64,000 bases of DNA from Lysobacter soli. Lineage in GTDB: Bacteria > Pseudomonadota > Gammaproteobacteria > Xanthomonadales > Xanthomonadaceae. Of this stretch, positions 47,006 through 59,094 are shown one piece after another (the first letter of the stretch is position 1; each line of letters opens with the position of its first letter). The DNA lies in assembly GCF_003382285.1 (NCBI RefSeq), contig NZ_QTJR01000001.1, positions 620,001 to 684,000 of the forward strand. Reading direction: 5' to 3'. The notes below the pieces were generated by a model that was given only the letters and a program-made list of their open reading frames with translations, had not been told where the DNA came from and did no database searches. A program made the position numbers and the translations under genes.

Positions 47006-48058
47006 CTAGCCCGCCCGTCCCACCGCGCGTACGTCGCCCAATTCGGCGAGCACGACCGTGGCATATGCACCCGGCGGCAAAGCGAAGGCGACTTCGAGCA
47101 CGTCGTCCTCACGCCACGACCACGTCAGTTCCGCCGGCTTCAGGCGCAACGCGCGGCGCTCCTGCTTCAGGCCTTCGGCTTCCAGGCCGGCGCGCAGTGC
47201 GAGCGCTTCCTCGCCGGAGAGCGCTTCGGTTTCCAGCCGCGCGGCGTCGCCCGTCGAACGCAGTTCGCCGCGTCCCCACAGCGGGCCGGTCGGGTGGATG
47301 TCGAATGAGGCGAGGCGCTGAGCGAGCGCGTCGTCGAACGGCTCGGGGCCGAACACGCTGCGGCTTCCGTCGAGCATCCAGACCTCGCCATCGAGCGGCG
47401 TGTCCCAGCTCCCGCGCTGCACGCGTTGCGCGAGCACACGGTTGAACAGCTCCGAACGTGCGGCGGACATCAGCAGCGTGCGCTGCTCGCGGCGCACGCG
47501 GCGCCCGGCGAACATCGCACGCGCGTTGGCGACGTTGTCGCCGTCGCGGCCGAAGCGCTGTTCGCCGAAATAGTTCGGCACGCCGCGTTCGGCGATGGAT
47601 CGCAGGCGCTGTTCGATCGCCGCGCGTTCGCCGGACACGCCACGCAGCGTGAGCACGAAACGGTTGCCCGCCAGCGCGCCGCGCGGCAGCTTCTTCGCGT
47701 GCCAGGTGTGTTCGACAACGGTGAGGCGTTCCTCGCCCTGCGCGAAATCAAGCGTCGACAGATCCGGTGCGACCTTCTTCGGCAGGTGCACGCTGAAGCG
47801 TTGCCGCGTGACGGCGTGGCGATCCTTCAGGCCTGCGTAGCCGATGGCGACTTCGTCCACGCCGGCCCACTGCGCGATGTACTTCGCCGCGAAGCCGGTG
47901 TTCATGCCGCGCTTCTCGACAGTGAGCAGCAGGTGTTCGCCGGCACCGGACGGCTCGAATCCCGGCAGTTCCTCGACGACGAAATCCTCCGGCGTCGTGC
48001 GCATGTTGGCCGACAGCACGGCCTCGCCGTGCGCGCGCGGCAGCGCGGCGTCGCTCAC
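47006..48058 (-). CDS. truD: tRNA pseudouridine(13) synthase TruD
   Basis: The start is the GTG at 48058 (350 residues, [11 protein letters not shown]...), which overlaps the ispF stop by four bases (GTGA). TruD motifs include [25 protein letters not shown], the catalytic [16 protein letters not shown] with its Asp, [17 protein letters not shown] and the C-terminal [15 protein letters not shown]. It isomerises U13 in tRNA-Glu. The order ispD-ispF-truD is conserved; here an extra gene sits between ispD and ispF. Confidence 0.97.
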   Translation of the reverse strand: MSDAALPRAHGEAVLSANMRTTPEDFVVEELPGFEPSGAGEHLLLTVEKRGMNTGFAAKYIAQWAGVDEVAIGYAGLKDRHAVTRQRFSVHLPKKVAPDLSTLDFAQGEERLTVVEHTWHAKKLPRGALAGNRFVLTLRGVSGERAAIEQRLRSIAERGVPNYFGEQRFGRDGDNVANARAMFAGRRVRREQRTLLMSAARSELFNRVLAQRVQRGSWDTPLDGEVWMLDGSRSVFGPEPFDDALAQRLASFDIHPTGPLWGRGELRSTGDAARLETEALSGEEALALRAGLEAEGLKQERRALRLKPAELTWSWREDDVLEVAFALPPGAYATVVLAELGDVRAVGRAG

Positions 48059-48534
48059 GACTTCACCAGCAGGCACACGGCCATCGCGGCGATGCCCTCG
48101 CCGCGCCCGGTGAAACCGAGCTTCTCGCTGGTGGTCGCCTTGATGCTGATCGCGTCGACTTCGACGGCGAGTTCCTGCGCGAGCACCTCGCGCATCGCCG
48201 CCGCGTGCGGTCCGACTTTCGGCCGCTCGCACACGACGGTCACGTCGGCATTGCCCAGCCGCCAGCCGCGCTCGCGTGCGAGCGCATCGCAGTGGCGCAG
48301 GAACGCGCGACTGTCGGCGCCCTTCCACTGCGGATCGCTCGGCGGGAAGTGCTTGCCGATGTCGCCCAGCGCCAGCGCGCCGAGGATCGCGTCGCACAGC
48401 GCGTGGATCACGACGTCGCCATCCGAATGCGCGAGCACGCCGCGATCGTGCGGCACGCGCACGCCGCCGAGCACGACATGGTCGCCGTCGCCGAACGCGT
48501 GCACGTCGTAGCCCTGGCCGATGCGGATGTTCAT
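48055..48534 (-). CDS. ispF: 2-C-methyl-D-erythritol 2,4-cyclodiphosphate synthase
   Basis: The 159-residue enzyme has [21 protein letters not shown], with the zinc ligands Asp and His, the [28 protein letters not shown] loop (given in part: [14 protein letters not shown]), and the C-terminal [14 protein letters not shown]. It makes the cyclodiphosphate intermediate of the MEP isoprenoid pathway. Both ends overlap neighbours by four bases: ATGA with the upstream small gene and GTGA with truD. Confidence 0.97.
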   Translation of the reverse strand: MNIRIGQGYDVHAFGDGDHVVLGGVRVPHDRGVLAHSDGDVVIHALCDAILGALALGDIGKHFPPSDPQWKGADSRAFLRHCDALARERGWRLGNADVTVVCERPKVGPHAAAMREVLAQELAVEVDAISIKATTSEKLGFTGRGEGIAAMAVCLLVKS

Positions 48535-48977
48535 TTCGAGATCAATGCCTTGAGCATGCGTTGCGAATCGACCAGTTCACCCAGGCGCGACATGCCGACC
48601 TGCACGTCGCGGTTCTCCACCACGCCGCCCATCGCCAGCTCGCCCAGCGTCTTGAACGCGTTGCCGAAGCCTTCGGTGCCCTCGGCCACGATGGTCTGGC
48701 GCGCCGTTACGGTGCAATCCACGGCGACGAGGCGTTCGAACGTCGCCGCCGCGTCCTTCTCGATCTTCGCGCGCTGCGCGTTGTCGATCGCTGACAGCGC
48801 CTGCAGGTCCGGATGGATCGCGATGGCGGAAAAGATCCACTGCACGAGGATGCGGCGATCGTCCGGCGTCGCCGAGCGCTTGAGGCACTCGGACAATGCG
48901 GCCCCCGCCTCGCCGGCATGCGCCGGAGTACCCCACAGGCCAGTGGCCAGGACAAGCGTTGCGAACAGTGCCTTCAT
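48531..48977 (-). CDS. Exported protein of unknown function inserted between ispD and ispF
   Basis: The 148-residue protein has a signal peptide ([21 protein letters not shown], cleaved before GEAG). The mature part is mostly helical ([34 protein letters not shown]) with two cysteines about 57 residues apart that could form a disulfide in the periplasm. I do not recognise the family. It overlaps the ispD stop and the ispF start by four bases each (ATGA), so it is made in step with two cytoplasmic MEP-pathway enzymes, despite being a predicted periplasmic protein. Confidence 0.85.
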   Translation of the reverse strand: MKALFATLVLATGLWGTPAHAGEAGAALSECLKRSATPDDRRILVQWIFSAIAIHPDLQALSAIDNAQRAKIEKDAAATFERLVAVDCTVTARQTIVAEGTEGFGNAFKTLGELAMGGVVENRDVQVGMSRLGELVDSQRMLKALISK

Positions 48978-49687
48978 TCGGATCCCCCTTGACCCGGTCT
49001 GGATTGGAACAGCCATTCCATCAACGTGAGGTCGGATGGCGTGGTCACCTTGAGGTTGTCCTCGCGCCCTTCCACCAGTGCCGGATGCGCGCCCATGCGC
49101 TCCATGGCCATGGCTTCGTCGGTGACGACGACGCCGTCGGCACGGGCGCGTTCCAGCGCGGCCGTGAGTGCGCCGCGCCGGAAGGCCTGCGGCGTGAACG
49201 CGCGCCACAGCGCCGAACGCGGCTCGGTCGCGACGATGTGCGCGGCCGCGTCGGCACGCTTGAGCGTGTCGCGCACCGGCGCACCGAGGATGGCGCCATC
49301 GGCGTGCGTCGTTGCCACGTCGATGAGTCGATCGATGTCGCCTGCGTGCACGTTCGGGCGCGCGGCGTCATGCACGAGGATCAACGCGTCGTCGCCGACA
49401 TCCGATGGCAGCGCGTGCAGCGCGGCGAGCACCGAATCGGCGCGTTCGCCGCCGCCATTGCAGCGCAGCAGCGGCTTGCCGTGGCGCGAGGTCCAGCCCG
49501 GCCAGCGTGCGTCGTCGGCGGCCAGCGCGACCAGCGCACCGTCGATGCGCGGATGCGAAAGCAGCGCGTCGAGCGCGTGCGCGATCAGCGGCTTGCCGGC
49601 CGCTTCGAGGTATTGCTTGGGAACTTCGCCGCCGAAGCGTGTGCCACGGCCGGCGGCGGGCAACACCGCCCAGATGCGCGGTGTCAC
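48974..49687 (-). CDS. ispD: 2-C-methyl-D-erythritol 4-phosphate cytidylyltransferase
   Basis: The 237-residue enzyme has the nucleotidyltransferase loop AVLPAAGRGTRFGGEVPKQY, then LVHDAARPNV, GAPVRDTLKRAD, PQAFRR and VVTDEAMAMERMG. It couples CTP with MEP in isoprenoid synthesis. Its start overlaps the ftsB 3' end by four bases, and its stop overlaps the following small gene, giving a chain of coupled genes from ftsB to truD. Confidence 0.97.
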   Translation of the reverse strand: MTPRIWAVLPAAGRGTRFGGEVPKQYLEAAGKPLIAHALDALLSHPRIDGALVALAADDARWPGWTSRHGKPLLRCNGGGERADSVLAALHALPSDVGDDALILVHDAARPNVHAGDIDRLIDVATTHADGAILGAPVRDTLKRADAAAHIVATEPRSALWRAFTPQAFRRGALTAALERARADGVVVTDEAMAMERMGAHPALVEGREDNLKVTTPSDLTLMEWLFQSRPGQGGSE

Positions 49688-50028
49688 GGCGCCGGAGCCT
49701 GCGCGTCGTCGGCAGGCGGCGTGTCGGTGGCGGGCGTGGTCGAACCTTCCGGCTCAACCACGCGATAGAACGTCTCGCCGGGCTTGATCATGCCCAGCTC
49801 GCTGCGCGCGCGCTCCTCGACGGCCGCTTCGCCGGACTTGAGGTCTTCGACCTCCGCCGCGAGCGCGTCGTTGCGCTGCTGCAGACCCGCGTTTTCGCGC
49901 GTCTGCTGCTGCACCTGCCGGTCCAGGCGGGCGACGGAGCGACTGCCGCCCTCGCCCACCCAGAGGCGGTACTGCAGGAACGCCAGCAATCCGGCGAGCA
50001 GCACCAGCAGCAGTCGCAACCAGCGCAT
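49684..50028 (-). CDS. ftsB: Cell division protein FtsB
   Basis: The 114-residue bitopic protein has a signal anchor (LRLLLVLLAGLLAFLQYRLWVG), then a coiled coil (LDRQVQQQTRENAGLQQRNDALAAEV) and GMIKPGETFYRVVEP, the standard FtsB ending. An additional Thr/Pro/Asp/Ala-rich tail of about 20 residues follows. FtsB bridges FtsL and FtsQ in the divisome. It lies 18 bp downstream of eno, as in many proteobacteria. Confidence 0.94.
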   Translation of the reverse strand: MRWLRLLLVLLAGLLAFLQYRLWVGEGGSRSVARLDRQVQQQTRENAGLQQRNDALAAEVEDLKSGEAAVEERARSELGMIKPGETFYRVVEPEGSTTPATDTPPADDAQAPAP

Positions 50029-50046
50029 GCGCGCGTGCCCCGTGCC

Positions 50047-51372
<1,326 letters not shown>

Positions 51373-51446
51373 TTAAAGCAGAACCGGACAAGGGCGGCAC
51401 GGCGCGCTACGGCAGCGCCGTCGCAGCACGCCTCGTCCGGCAAGGT

Positions 51447-52280
51447 TCAGACCGTGGATTCGAGGAAACCGTTCTTCTTGGTGATCCGGTCGATTTCCAG
51501 CAGCGTTTCCAGCAGCGCGCGCATCTTCGGCAGCGGCCACGCGTTGGGACCGTCGGACAGCGCTTCGTCCGGCACCGGATGGGTTTCCATGAAGATGCCG
51601 TCGATGCCGACCGCCATCGCCGCGCGCGACAGCACCGGCACGAATTCGCGCTGGCCGCCGCTCTTGCCGCCGGCACCGCCGGGCAGCTGCACCGAATGCG
51701 TGGCGTCGAAAACCACCGGGCAGCCGGTGTCGCGCATCACGCTCAGCGAGCGCATGTCGCTGACCAGGTTGTTGTAGCCGAACGACACGCCGCGCTCGCA
51801 GGCCATGATCTGCGTGTTGCCGGTGGCCTTGGCCTTGTCGGTGACGTGCTTCATCTCCCACGGGGAGAGGAACTGGCCCTTCTTGATGTTCACCGGCTTG
51901 CCGGCGCGGGCCACGTTCTGGATGAAGTTCGTCTGGCGGCAGAGGAACGCCGGCGTCTGCAGCACGTCGACGACCGCCGCGACCTCGTCCATCGGCGTGT
52001 ATTCATGCACGTCGGTCAGCACCGGCACGCCGATCTGCTTCTTCACCTCGGCCAGCACCTTCAGGCCTTCCTCGAGGCCCGGGCCGCGGAAGCTGGTGGC
52101 GGAGGTGCGGTTGGCCTTGTCGAAGCTCGACTTGAAGATGAAGTTGATGCCGAGCTCAGAGGTGATTTCCTTGAGCTTGCCGGCGGTGTCGAGCTGCAGC
52201 TGCATCGACTCGATCACGCAGGGGCCGGCGATCAGGAAGAAGGGTTGGTCCAGGCCGACTTCGAATCCGCAGAGGTTCAT
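51447..52280 (-). CDS. kdsA: 3-deoxy-8-phosphooctulonate synthase
   Basis: The 277-residue enzyme begins [20 protein letters not shown] and has [70 protein letters not shown] and [13 protein letters not shown]. It condenses PEP with arabinose 5-phosphate into KDO-8-phosphate for lipopolysaccharide inner core. Its Cys-containing N-terminal region (MNLCGF) and the GWDATH-type loop suggest checking whether the enzyme is of the metal-dependent or independent class. It lies between pyrG and eno on one strand. Confidence 0.98.
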   Translation of the reverse strand: MNLCGFEVGLDQPFFLIAGPCVIESMQLQLDTAGKLKEITSELGINFIFKSSFDKANRTSATSFRGPGLEEGLKVLAEVKKQIGVPVLTDVHEYTPMDEVAAVVDVLQTPAFLCRQTNFIQNVARAGKPVNIKKGQFLSPWEMKHVTDKAKATGNTQIMACERGVSFGYNNLVSDMRSLSVMRDTGCPVVFDATHSVQLPGGAGGKSGGQREFVPVLSRAAMAVGIDGIFMETHPVPDEALSDGPNAWPLPKMRALLETLLEIDRITKKNGFLESTV

Positions 52281-52299
52281 TCGCTTCTTCGCTTTTGAG

Positions 52300-52403
52300 C
52301 CCTCCCCTTCAAAGGGAGGGTTGGGTGGGGATGGTGTGGCGTGATGTACCGCATCGGGAAAGGGACACCATCCCCTCCCCGGCCCTCTCCTTGAAGGGGA
52401 GGG
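52300..52403. repeat. Nested inverted-repeat element between pyrG and kdsA
   Basis: CCCTCCCCTTCAA (52300-52312) is the exact inverse of TTGAAGGGGAGGG (52391-52403). Inside, GGGGATGGTGT (52327-52337) is the exact inverse of ACACCATCCCC (52365-52375). The 104-bp element can fold into one long hairpin and looks like the palindromic mobile intergenic repeats (MITE- or REP-like) common in Xanthomonadaceae. It fills nearly the whole 132-bp intergenic gap. Confidence 0.7.
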
Positions 52404-52412
52404 AGAACAGCG

Positions 52413-54143
<1,731 letters not shown>

Positions 54144-54223
54144 TCATGGGGGCGCATCGATCCGTTCCGCGGCGCCGGCTTGGCACCCGCGCCCACAACC
54201 GCGCGGCTTCACGCCGGAAACGA

Positions 54224-54246
54224 AAACGCCCCGCGGCTGCGGGGCG
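54224..54246 (-). terminator. Terminator after the small Lys/Asp-rich gene
   Basis: CGCCCCGC (54227-54234) pairs with GCGGGGCG (54239-54246). On the minus strand the stem is followed by TTTTCG. Confidence 0.75.
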
Positions 54247-54277
54247 TCGGATTCGCGGACCGCGAAGGCGGCGAGGC

Positions 54278-54511
54278 TCAGCGCTCGTCCTCTTCCTCCG
54301 GCTCGCGGGTCGGGTCGGCCTTGTCCTTCTTGCCGGCCTTGCCGGTGTCGGCCTTCGGCGCGTCGGCCTTCTGGCCGGCCTTGTCGCGCGACTGCTGCGA
54401 CTGCGCGTTCTTCGCCGCGTCGGCCTGCGGCGCCGGCTGCTGCTGGGCGAAGGCGGGCGTCGCCAGCGTAGCGGCGATAACGGCGGGAAGGACGAGCTTG
54501 CGGATGTTCAT
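54278..54511 (-). CDS. Small exported low-complexity protein
   Basis: The start is the ATG at 54511 (77 residues), which opens a clean signal peptide (MNIRKLVLPAVIAATLATPA, cleaved after AFA). The mature 54 residues are low-complexity and charged: Gln/Ala/Asp first, then Lys/Ala/Asp repeats (KADAPKADTGKAGKKDKADP), ending in EPEEEDER. I see no fold and expect a disordered periplasmic polypeptide. A terminator follows 30 bp downstream, supporting it as a real short transcription unit. The upstream open frame is not convincing. Confidence 0.72.
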   Translation of the reverse strand: MNIRKLVLPAVIAATLATPAFAQQQPAPQADAAKNAQSQQSRDKAGQKADAPKADTGKAGKKDKADPTREPEEEDER

Positions 54512-54805
54512 CGGATACGACCTCCAGTGGAGAGAACACGCCCTGAAGCGGGCGGCGCTGCGGGCGGGCCGCGACGCTGGCGGCACCCTACCCTCGCGGC
54601 GCCAAGCCTGCACTGAACGGGGCGCCTGGGCCGATGTGGGGCGGTCGCTGGCCCGACACAAGGGTCGCGGGCGCGTCTCAACCTGGGTGACAGGTGGCCC
54701 CGATGCTTCCCGACCGGACCGACATCACCCGCGTGTTGTATTTCCGGCCCGGGCCACCGACCATCCCCGCTCCGCCTCGTACGTCCTCGAAGAAGTCGTC
54801 GAAGA

Positions 54806-56713
54806 ATGAGTTCCCGTTACAACGCCGCAGACATCGAAGTCCTTTCCGGCCTTGACCCCGTCAAGCGCCGCCCCGGCATGTACACCGACACCGCGCGCCC
54901 GAACCACCTGGCGCAGGAAGTCATCGACAACGCCGTCGACGAGGCCCTCGCCGGCCACGCGCGCACCATCGAGGTGACGCTGCACAACGACGGCAGTTGC
55001 TCGGTGTCCGACGACGGCCGCGGCATGCCGGTGGACATCCACCCAGAAGAGAAGATCCCCGGCGTCGAACTGATCCTCACGCGCCTGCACGCGGGCGGCA
55101 AGTTCAGCAACAAGAACTACACCTTCTCCGGCGGCCTGCACGGCGTGGGCGTCAGCGTGGTCAACGCGCTGTCCAGGCACGTCGAGGTCAGGATCAAGCG
55201 CGACGGCAACGAATACCGCATGACCTTCAAGGACGGCGACCGCGCGACGCCGCTGGAAGTGGTCGGCACCGTCGGCAAGAAGAACACCGGCACGCGCGTG
55301 CATTTCTGGCCCGACGCGAAGTACTTCGACACGCCCAAGTTCAACGTGCGCGCCCTGCGCCACCTGCTGCGCGCCAAGGCCGTGCTGTGCCCGGGCCTGA
55401 CGGTGAAGCTGTTCGACGAAGCGACCGACGAGCGCAACGAGTGGTACTACGAGGACGGCCTGCGCGATTACCTTCGCGGCGAACTTGCAGAACGCGAGCT
55501 GCTGCCGCCGGAGCTGTTCGTCGGCAAGCTCACCAAGGACACCGAGACCGCCGACTGGGCCGTCGCGTGGGTCGTCGAAGGCGAGCTGGTGCAGGAAAGC
55601 TACGTCAACCTGATCCCGACCGCGCAGCACGGTACGCACGTCAACGGCCTGCGCACCGGCTTCACCGACGCGCTGCGCGAGTTCTGCGACTTCCGCAATC
55701 TGTTGCCGCGCGGCGTGAAGCTCGCGCCGGAAGACGTGTGGGACCGCGTCGCCTTCGTGCTCAGCATCAAGATGACCGATCCGCAGTTCAGCGGGCAGAC
55801 GAAGGAACGCCTGTCCTCGCGCCAGGCCGCCGCCTTCGTGGAAGGCGCCGCGCACGATGCGTTCTCGCTGTGGCTCAACCAGCACGTCGAACTGGGCGAG
55901 AAGATCGCGCAGCTGGCGATCGAACGCGCCGCCGCGCGCCTGAAGACCGAGAAGCAGGTCGTCCGCAAGAAGGTCACGCAGGGGCCTGCGCTTCCGGGCA
56001 AGCTGGCCGACTGCTCGAGCCAGGACCTGTCGCGCACGGAACTGTTCCTCGTCGAAGGCGACTCCGCCGGCGGCAGCGCGCGTCAGGCGCGCGACAAGGA
56101 TTTCCAGGCGATCCTGCCGCTGCGCGGCAAGATCCTGAACACCTGGGAAGTCGCGTCCGGCAGCGTGCTGGCGTCGCAGGAAGTGCACGACCTCGCCGTC
56201 GCCATCGGTTGCGATCCGGGCAAGGACGACCTGTCGGGCCTGCGCTACGGCAAGGTCGTCATCCTCGCTGACGCCGACTCCGACGGCCTGCATATCGCGA
56301 CGCTGCTCAGCGCGCTGTTTCTGAAGCATTTCCCGTCGCTCGTGGCCGCCGGCCACGTCTTCGTCGCGATGCCGCCGCTGTTCCGCGTCGACGTGGGCAA
56401 GCAGGTGTTCTACGCGCTGGACGAAGAGGAAAAGCGCATCCTGCTGGAGAAGATCGAACGCGAGAAGGGCGATCGCAAGAAGGGCTTCAGCGGTCAGGTC
56501 AACGTCACCCGCTTCAAGGGCCTGGGCGAGATGAACCCTTCGCAGCTGCGCGAATCGACGATCCATCCCGACACGCGCCGCCTCGTGCAGCTCACCGTCG
56601 ACGACGACACCCAGACGCATTCGCTGATGGACATGCTGCTCGCGAAAAAGCGCGCAGGCGACCGCAAGCAGTGGCTGGAAACGAAGGGCGACCTGGCGAC
56701 GCTGGAAGTCTGA
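54806..56713 (+). CDS. parE: DNA topoisomerase IV subunit B
   Basis: The 635-residue GHKL ATPase subunit starts MSSRYNAADIEVLSGLDPVK. Motifs include PGMYTDTARPNHLAQEVIDNAVDE (Bergerat fold Asn), SDDGRGMPVD, GGLHGVGVSVVNALS, the TOPRIM segments ELFLVEGDSAGGSARQARD and LADADSDGLHIATLL, and RFKGLGEMNPSQL. PLRGKILNT and the ParE-type sequence at the ATP lid distinguish it from GyrB, along with its shorter length (GyrB in this group is longer than 800). It decatenates sister chromosomes with ParC, which is not in the window. Confidence 0.96.
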   Translation: MSSRYNAADIEVLSGLDPVKRRPGMYTDTARPNHLAQEVIDNAVDEALAGHARTIEVTLHNDGSCSVSDDGRGMPVDIHPEEKIPGVELILTRLHAGGKFSNKNYTFSGGLHGVGVSVVNALSRHVEVRIKRDGNEYRMTFKDGDRATPLEVVGTVGKKNTGTRVHFWPDAKYFDTPKFNVRALRHLLRAKAVLCPGLTVKLFDEATDERNEWYYEDGLRDYLRGELAERELLPPELFVGKLTKDTETADWAVAWVVEGELVQESYVNLIPTAQHGTHVNGLRTGFTDALREFCDFRNLLPRGVKLAPEDVWDRVAFVLSIKMTDPQFSGQTKERLSSRQAAAFVEGAAHDAFSLWLNQHVELGEKIAQLAIERAAARLKTEKQVVRKKVTQGPALPGKLADCSSQDLSRTELFLVEGDSAGGSARQARDKDFQAILPLRGKILNTWEVASGSVLASQEVHDLAVAIGCDPGKDDLSGLRYGKVVILADADSDGLHIATLLSALFLKHFPSLVAAGHVFVAMPPLFRVDVGKQVFYALDEEEKRILLEKIEREKGDRKKGFSGQVNVTRFKGLGEMNPSQLRESTIHPDTRRLVQLTVDDDTQTHSLMDMLLAKKRAGDRKQWLETKGDLATLEV

Positions 56714-56858
56714 CCCGCCCGCGACGTCGCTCACCTTCGCGATCCTGCTGGCCCCGCTAATCGCGTTCGCCAGCCTCGGCCACCAGTGCGCCGCTCCGTG
56801 CGGTGCGGCGCATCAGGGCTAGGCCGATGAGCAGACGCCCATCGCAAAGAGCCCTCTC

Positions 56859-57659
56859 TCAGCCGACCGACAAGGTCGCCAGTAGCAGGTTGCGGATTAC
56901 CGCCTGCAGCGTCGCCGCCTTCCCGGCGTCGTACGCGAAGCTGTCCTCGTCCATGTAATTGCGCTGGCTGACTTCCAGCTGCACCGTCTCCACGCCTCGT
57001 GCGAGGTCGGCGTAATGGCGCGTGATGTAGCCGCCCTTGAAGCGGCCGTTGACGACGTGGTCGTAGTCGATCTGACCCTCCAGCACCGCTTCCAGACGCT
57101 GCTGCAATGCCGGCGAACAGCTCGCGCCACCGGCCGTGCCCAGGTTGAGATCCGGCAGCCGGCCTTCGAACAGGAACGGCAGGTTGCTGCCGCGGATCGA
57201 ATGGCCCTCCCACAGCACCACGCGGCCGTGTTGCGCGCGCAGGCGCTCGATTTCGCCCATGAGCGCGTCGTGGTACGGACGCCAGTAACGCTCCACACGC
57301 GTCGCGACTTCGGCCTCGTCGGGCGCCTGGCCTTTGAGGTACACGGGCTCGCCGGTGAACTGCACGGCCGGACACAGGCCCGTGGTGTTCTGGCCGGGAT
57401 AGAGCGAGGTGTCGTCGGGCGGACGGTTCAGGTCGACGACGTAGCGCGAATGACGCGGCACGATGATCGACGCGCCCATCTCGCGCGCGAAGTCGTAGAG
57501 CACCGAGACGTGCCAGTCGGTATCCGGCGCACGGCGCGCGGCCGGCACCATCCGCGCGGCGAGTTCCTCGGGAATGTGGCTGCCGTCGTGCGGCAGGCTC
57601 ACCAGCAGCGGCGCGGTGCCGCGATGCAGGGTGAAGACGTCGGTGTCGTGGGCGTTCAT
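56859..57659 (-). CDS. hutG: N-formylglutamate amidohydrolase
   Basis: The 266-residue protein matches the N-formylglutamate deformylase family: PLLVSLPHDGSHIPEELAARM near the start, RYVVDLNRPPDD, LWEGHSIRGSNLPFLFEGRL and VNGRFKGGYITRHYAD. It would release formate from N-formylglutamate, the last step of one histidine-degradation branch. No other hut gene is next to it, so it may act alone on other formylated amino acids. It is followed on the same strand by nothing close; glutathione reductase lies 21 bp upstream and is probably co-transcribed. Confidence 0.9.
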   Translation of the reverse strand: MNAHDTDVFTLHRGTAPLLVSLPHDGSHIPEELAARMVPAARRAPDTDWHVSVLYDFAREMGASIIVPRHSRYVVDLNRPPDDTSLYPGQNTTGLCPAVQFTGEPVYLKGQAPDEAEVATRVERYWRPYHDALMGEIERLRAQHGRVVLWEGHSIRGSNLPFLFEGRLPDLNLGTAGGASCSPALQQRLEAVLEGQIDYDHVVNGRFKGGYITRHYADLARGVETVQLEVSQRNYMDEDSFAYDAGKAATLQAVIRNLLLATLSVG

Positions 57660-57680
57660 CGTGCAGGTCTCGTCGCGCGT

Positions 57681-59027
57681 TCAGCGCATCAGCACCACTT
57701 CCTCGGCGCTGGTCGGATGGATGGCGACCGTGTCGCGCAGGTCGTTCAAGGTGATGCCACGCTTCAGCGCGACGGCGAAGCCCTGGAGGATCTCGTCCGC
57801 CGCTTCGCCCAACAGGTGGATTCCGATCACGCGCTTTTCGTCGCCCAGGCACACCAGCTTGAACAGGCTGCGCTGCGGGACGTCGGCAAGCGCCGAGAGC
57901 ATCGGCCGGAATCCGGCGCGATACACACGCACGGCATCGCCATGGATTTCACGCGCCTCGCGCTCGGTGAGGCCCACCTGCCCGATCGGCGGATGCGAGA
58001 ACACCACGGTGGGAATGTCGCGCGCATCCAGCAGTGCGGTCGCGCCGCCATACACGCGATCCATAAGGCGCCGCGCGGCGGCGATGGCCACTGGCGTGAG
58101 CGGTGGGTTCGGCGTGATGTCGCCGATCGCGAAGATGCCGTCGACATTCGTCGCATGGCGTTCGTCGACGGCGACATGGCCGCCGACATCGGTGGCGACG
58201 CCGGCGCGCTCCAGTTCCAGTCGCTCGCTGTTGGGCTTGCGACCCGTAGCGAACAGCACGGCATCGAACGGATCACTCAGCTCGCCGTCCTCGCAACGCA
58301 CGCGCCTGCCCTTGTCTTCCAGCGCGGCGATCGAATGACCGAAATTCAGGCGGATGCCGGACTGCCGGTAATCCTCGCCGAGCTGCATGGCCAGCTCGTG
58401 ATCGAACCCGTTGAGCAGGCGGTCGCCACGCACGAAGAGGTCCACGCGGCTGCCGAGCGCCTGCAGCAGGCCCGCCAGTTCGACGGCGATGTAACCGCCG
58501 CCGACGATCGCGACACGTTCGGGCGCTGCCCGCCACTGGAAGAAATCGTCCGACACGCAGCCCCATTCGGCGCCGGGGATCTCCGGCCGATGCGGCCGCC
58601 CGCCCGTCGCGATGAGGATGCGTCGCGCGCGCAGCAACGTGCCGTTCTCGCATTCGACGGTCCGCGCATCCACGAAGCGGCCGAAGCTCGGCACCACCAT
58701 GATCCCCGCCGCATCGAGCCGTCGACGGTAGCTGGCGTGGATGTTGGCGACGTAGCGCTCGCGGTGGACGATGAATTCCGGCCAGTCCAGCGTCGCCGGC
58801 GGGACGTCGAATCCGAGCGTCTGCGCGAGGCGCAGCCGGCCGGCGACATCCGCCGCGAGCCACATCGCCTTCTTTGGAACGCAGCCGACGTTCACGCACG
58901 TGCCGCCCAACAGGTGCGGCTCCAGCATCGCGACGCGCGCGCCGTGTTCGGCCGCGCGGAATGCACCGGCCAGGCCGCCGGAGCCGCCACCGATGACGAT
59001 CAGGTCGAAGCCGGCTTCCAGGCTCAT
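57681..59027 (-). CDS. gor: Glutathione-disulfide reductase
   Basis: The 448-residue flavoenzyme has the FAD-binding LIVIGGGSGGLAGAFRAAEHG, the redox-active GGTCVNVGCVPKKAMW, the NADPH-binding VAIVGGGYIAVELAGLL followed by arginines, IFAIGDITPN, and the C-terminal HPTSAEEVVLM with the catalytic His. It reduces glutathione disulfide using NADPH in the cytoplasm. The C-terminus and overall length fit Gor rather than lipoamide dehydrogenase. hutG follows 21 bp downstream and the DadA-like gene lies 67 bp upstream, all on one strand. Confidence 0.94.
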   Translation of the reverse strand: MSLEAGFDLIVIGGGSGGLAGAFRAAEHGARVAMLEPHLLGGTCVNVGCVPKKAMWLAADVAGRLRLAQTLGFDVPPATLDWPEFIVHRERYVANIHASYRRRLDAAGIMVVPSFGRFVDARTVECENGTLLRARRILIATGGRPHRPEIPGAEWGCVSDDFFQWRAAPERVAIVGGGYIAVELAGLLQALGSRVDLFVRGDRLLNGFDHELAMQLGEDYRQSGIRLNFGHSIAALEDKGRRVRCEDGELSDPFDAVLFATGRKPNSERLELERAGVATDVGGHVAVDERHATNVDGIFAIGDITPNPPLTPVAIAAARRLMDRVYGGATALLDARDIPTVVFSHPPIGQVGLTEREAREIHGDAVRVYRAGFRPMLSALADVPQRSLFKLVCLGDEKRVIGIHLLGEAADEILQGFAVALKRGITLNDLRDTVAIHPTSAEEVVLMR

Positions 59028-59094
59028 GCGCGCATGCTCATGCAGACACGATCATCGCGACGTGCACATCCCGGCATGTTCTTTTCGCACCCGG

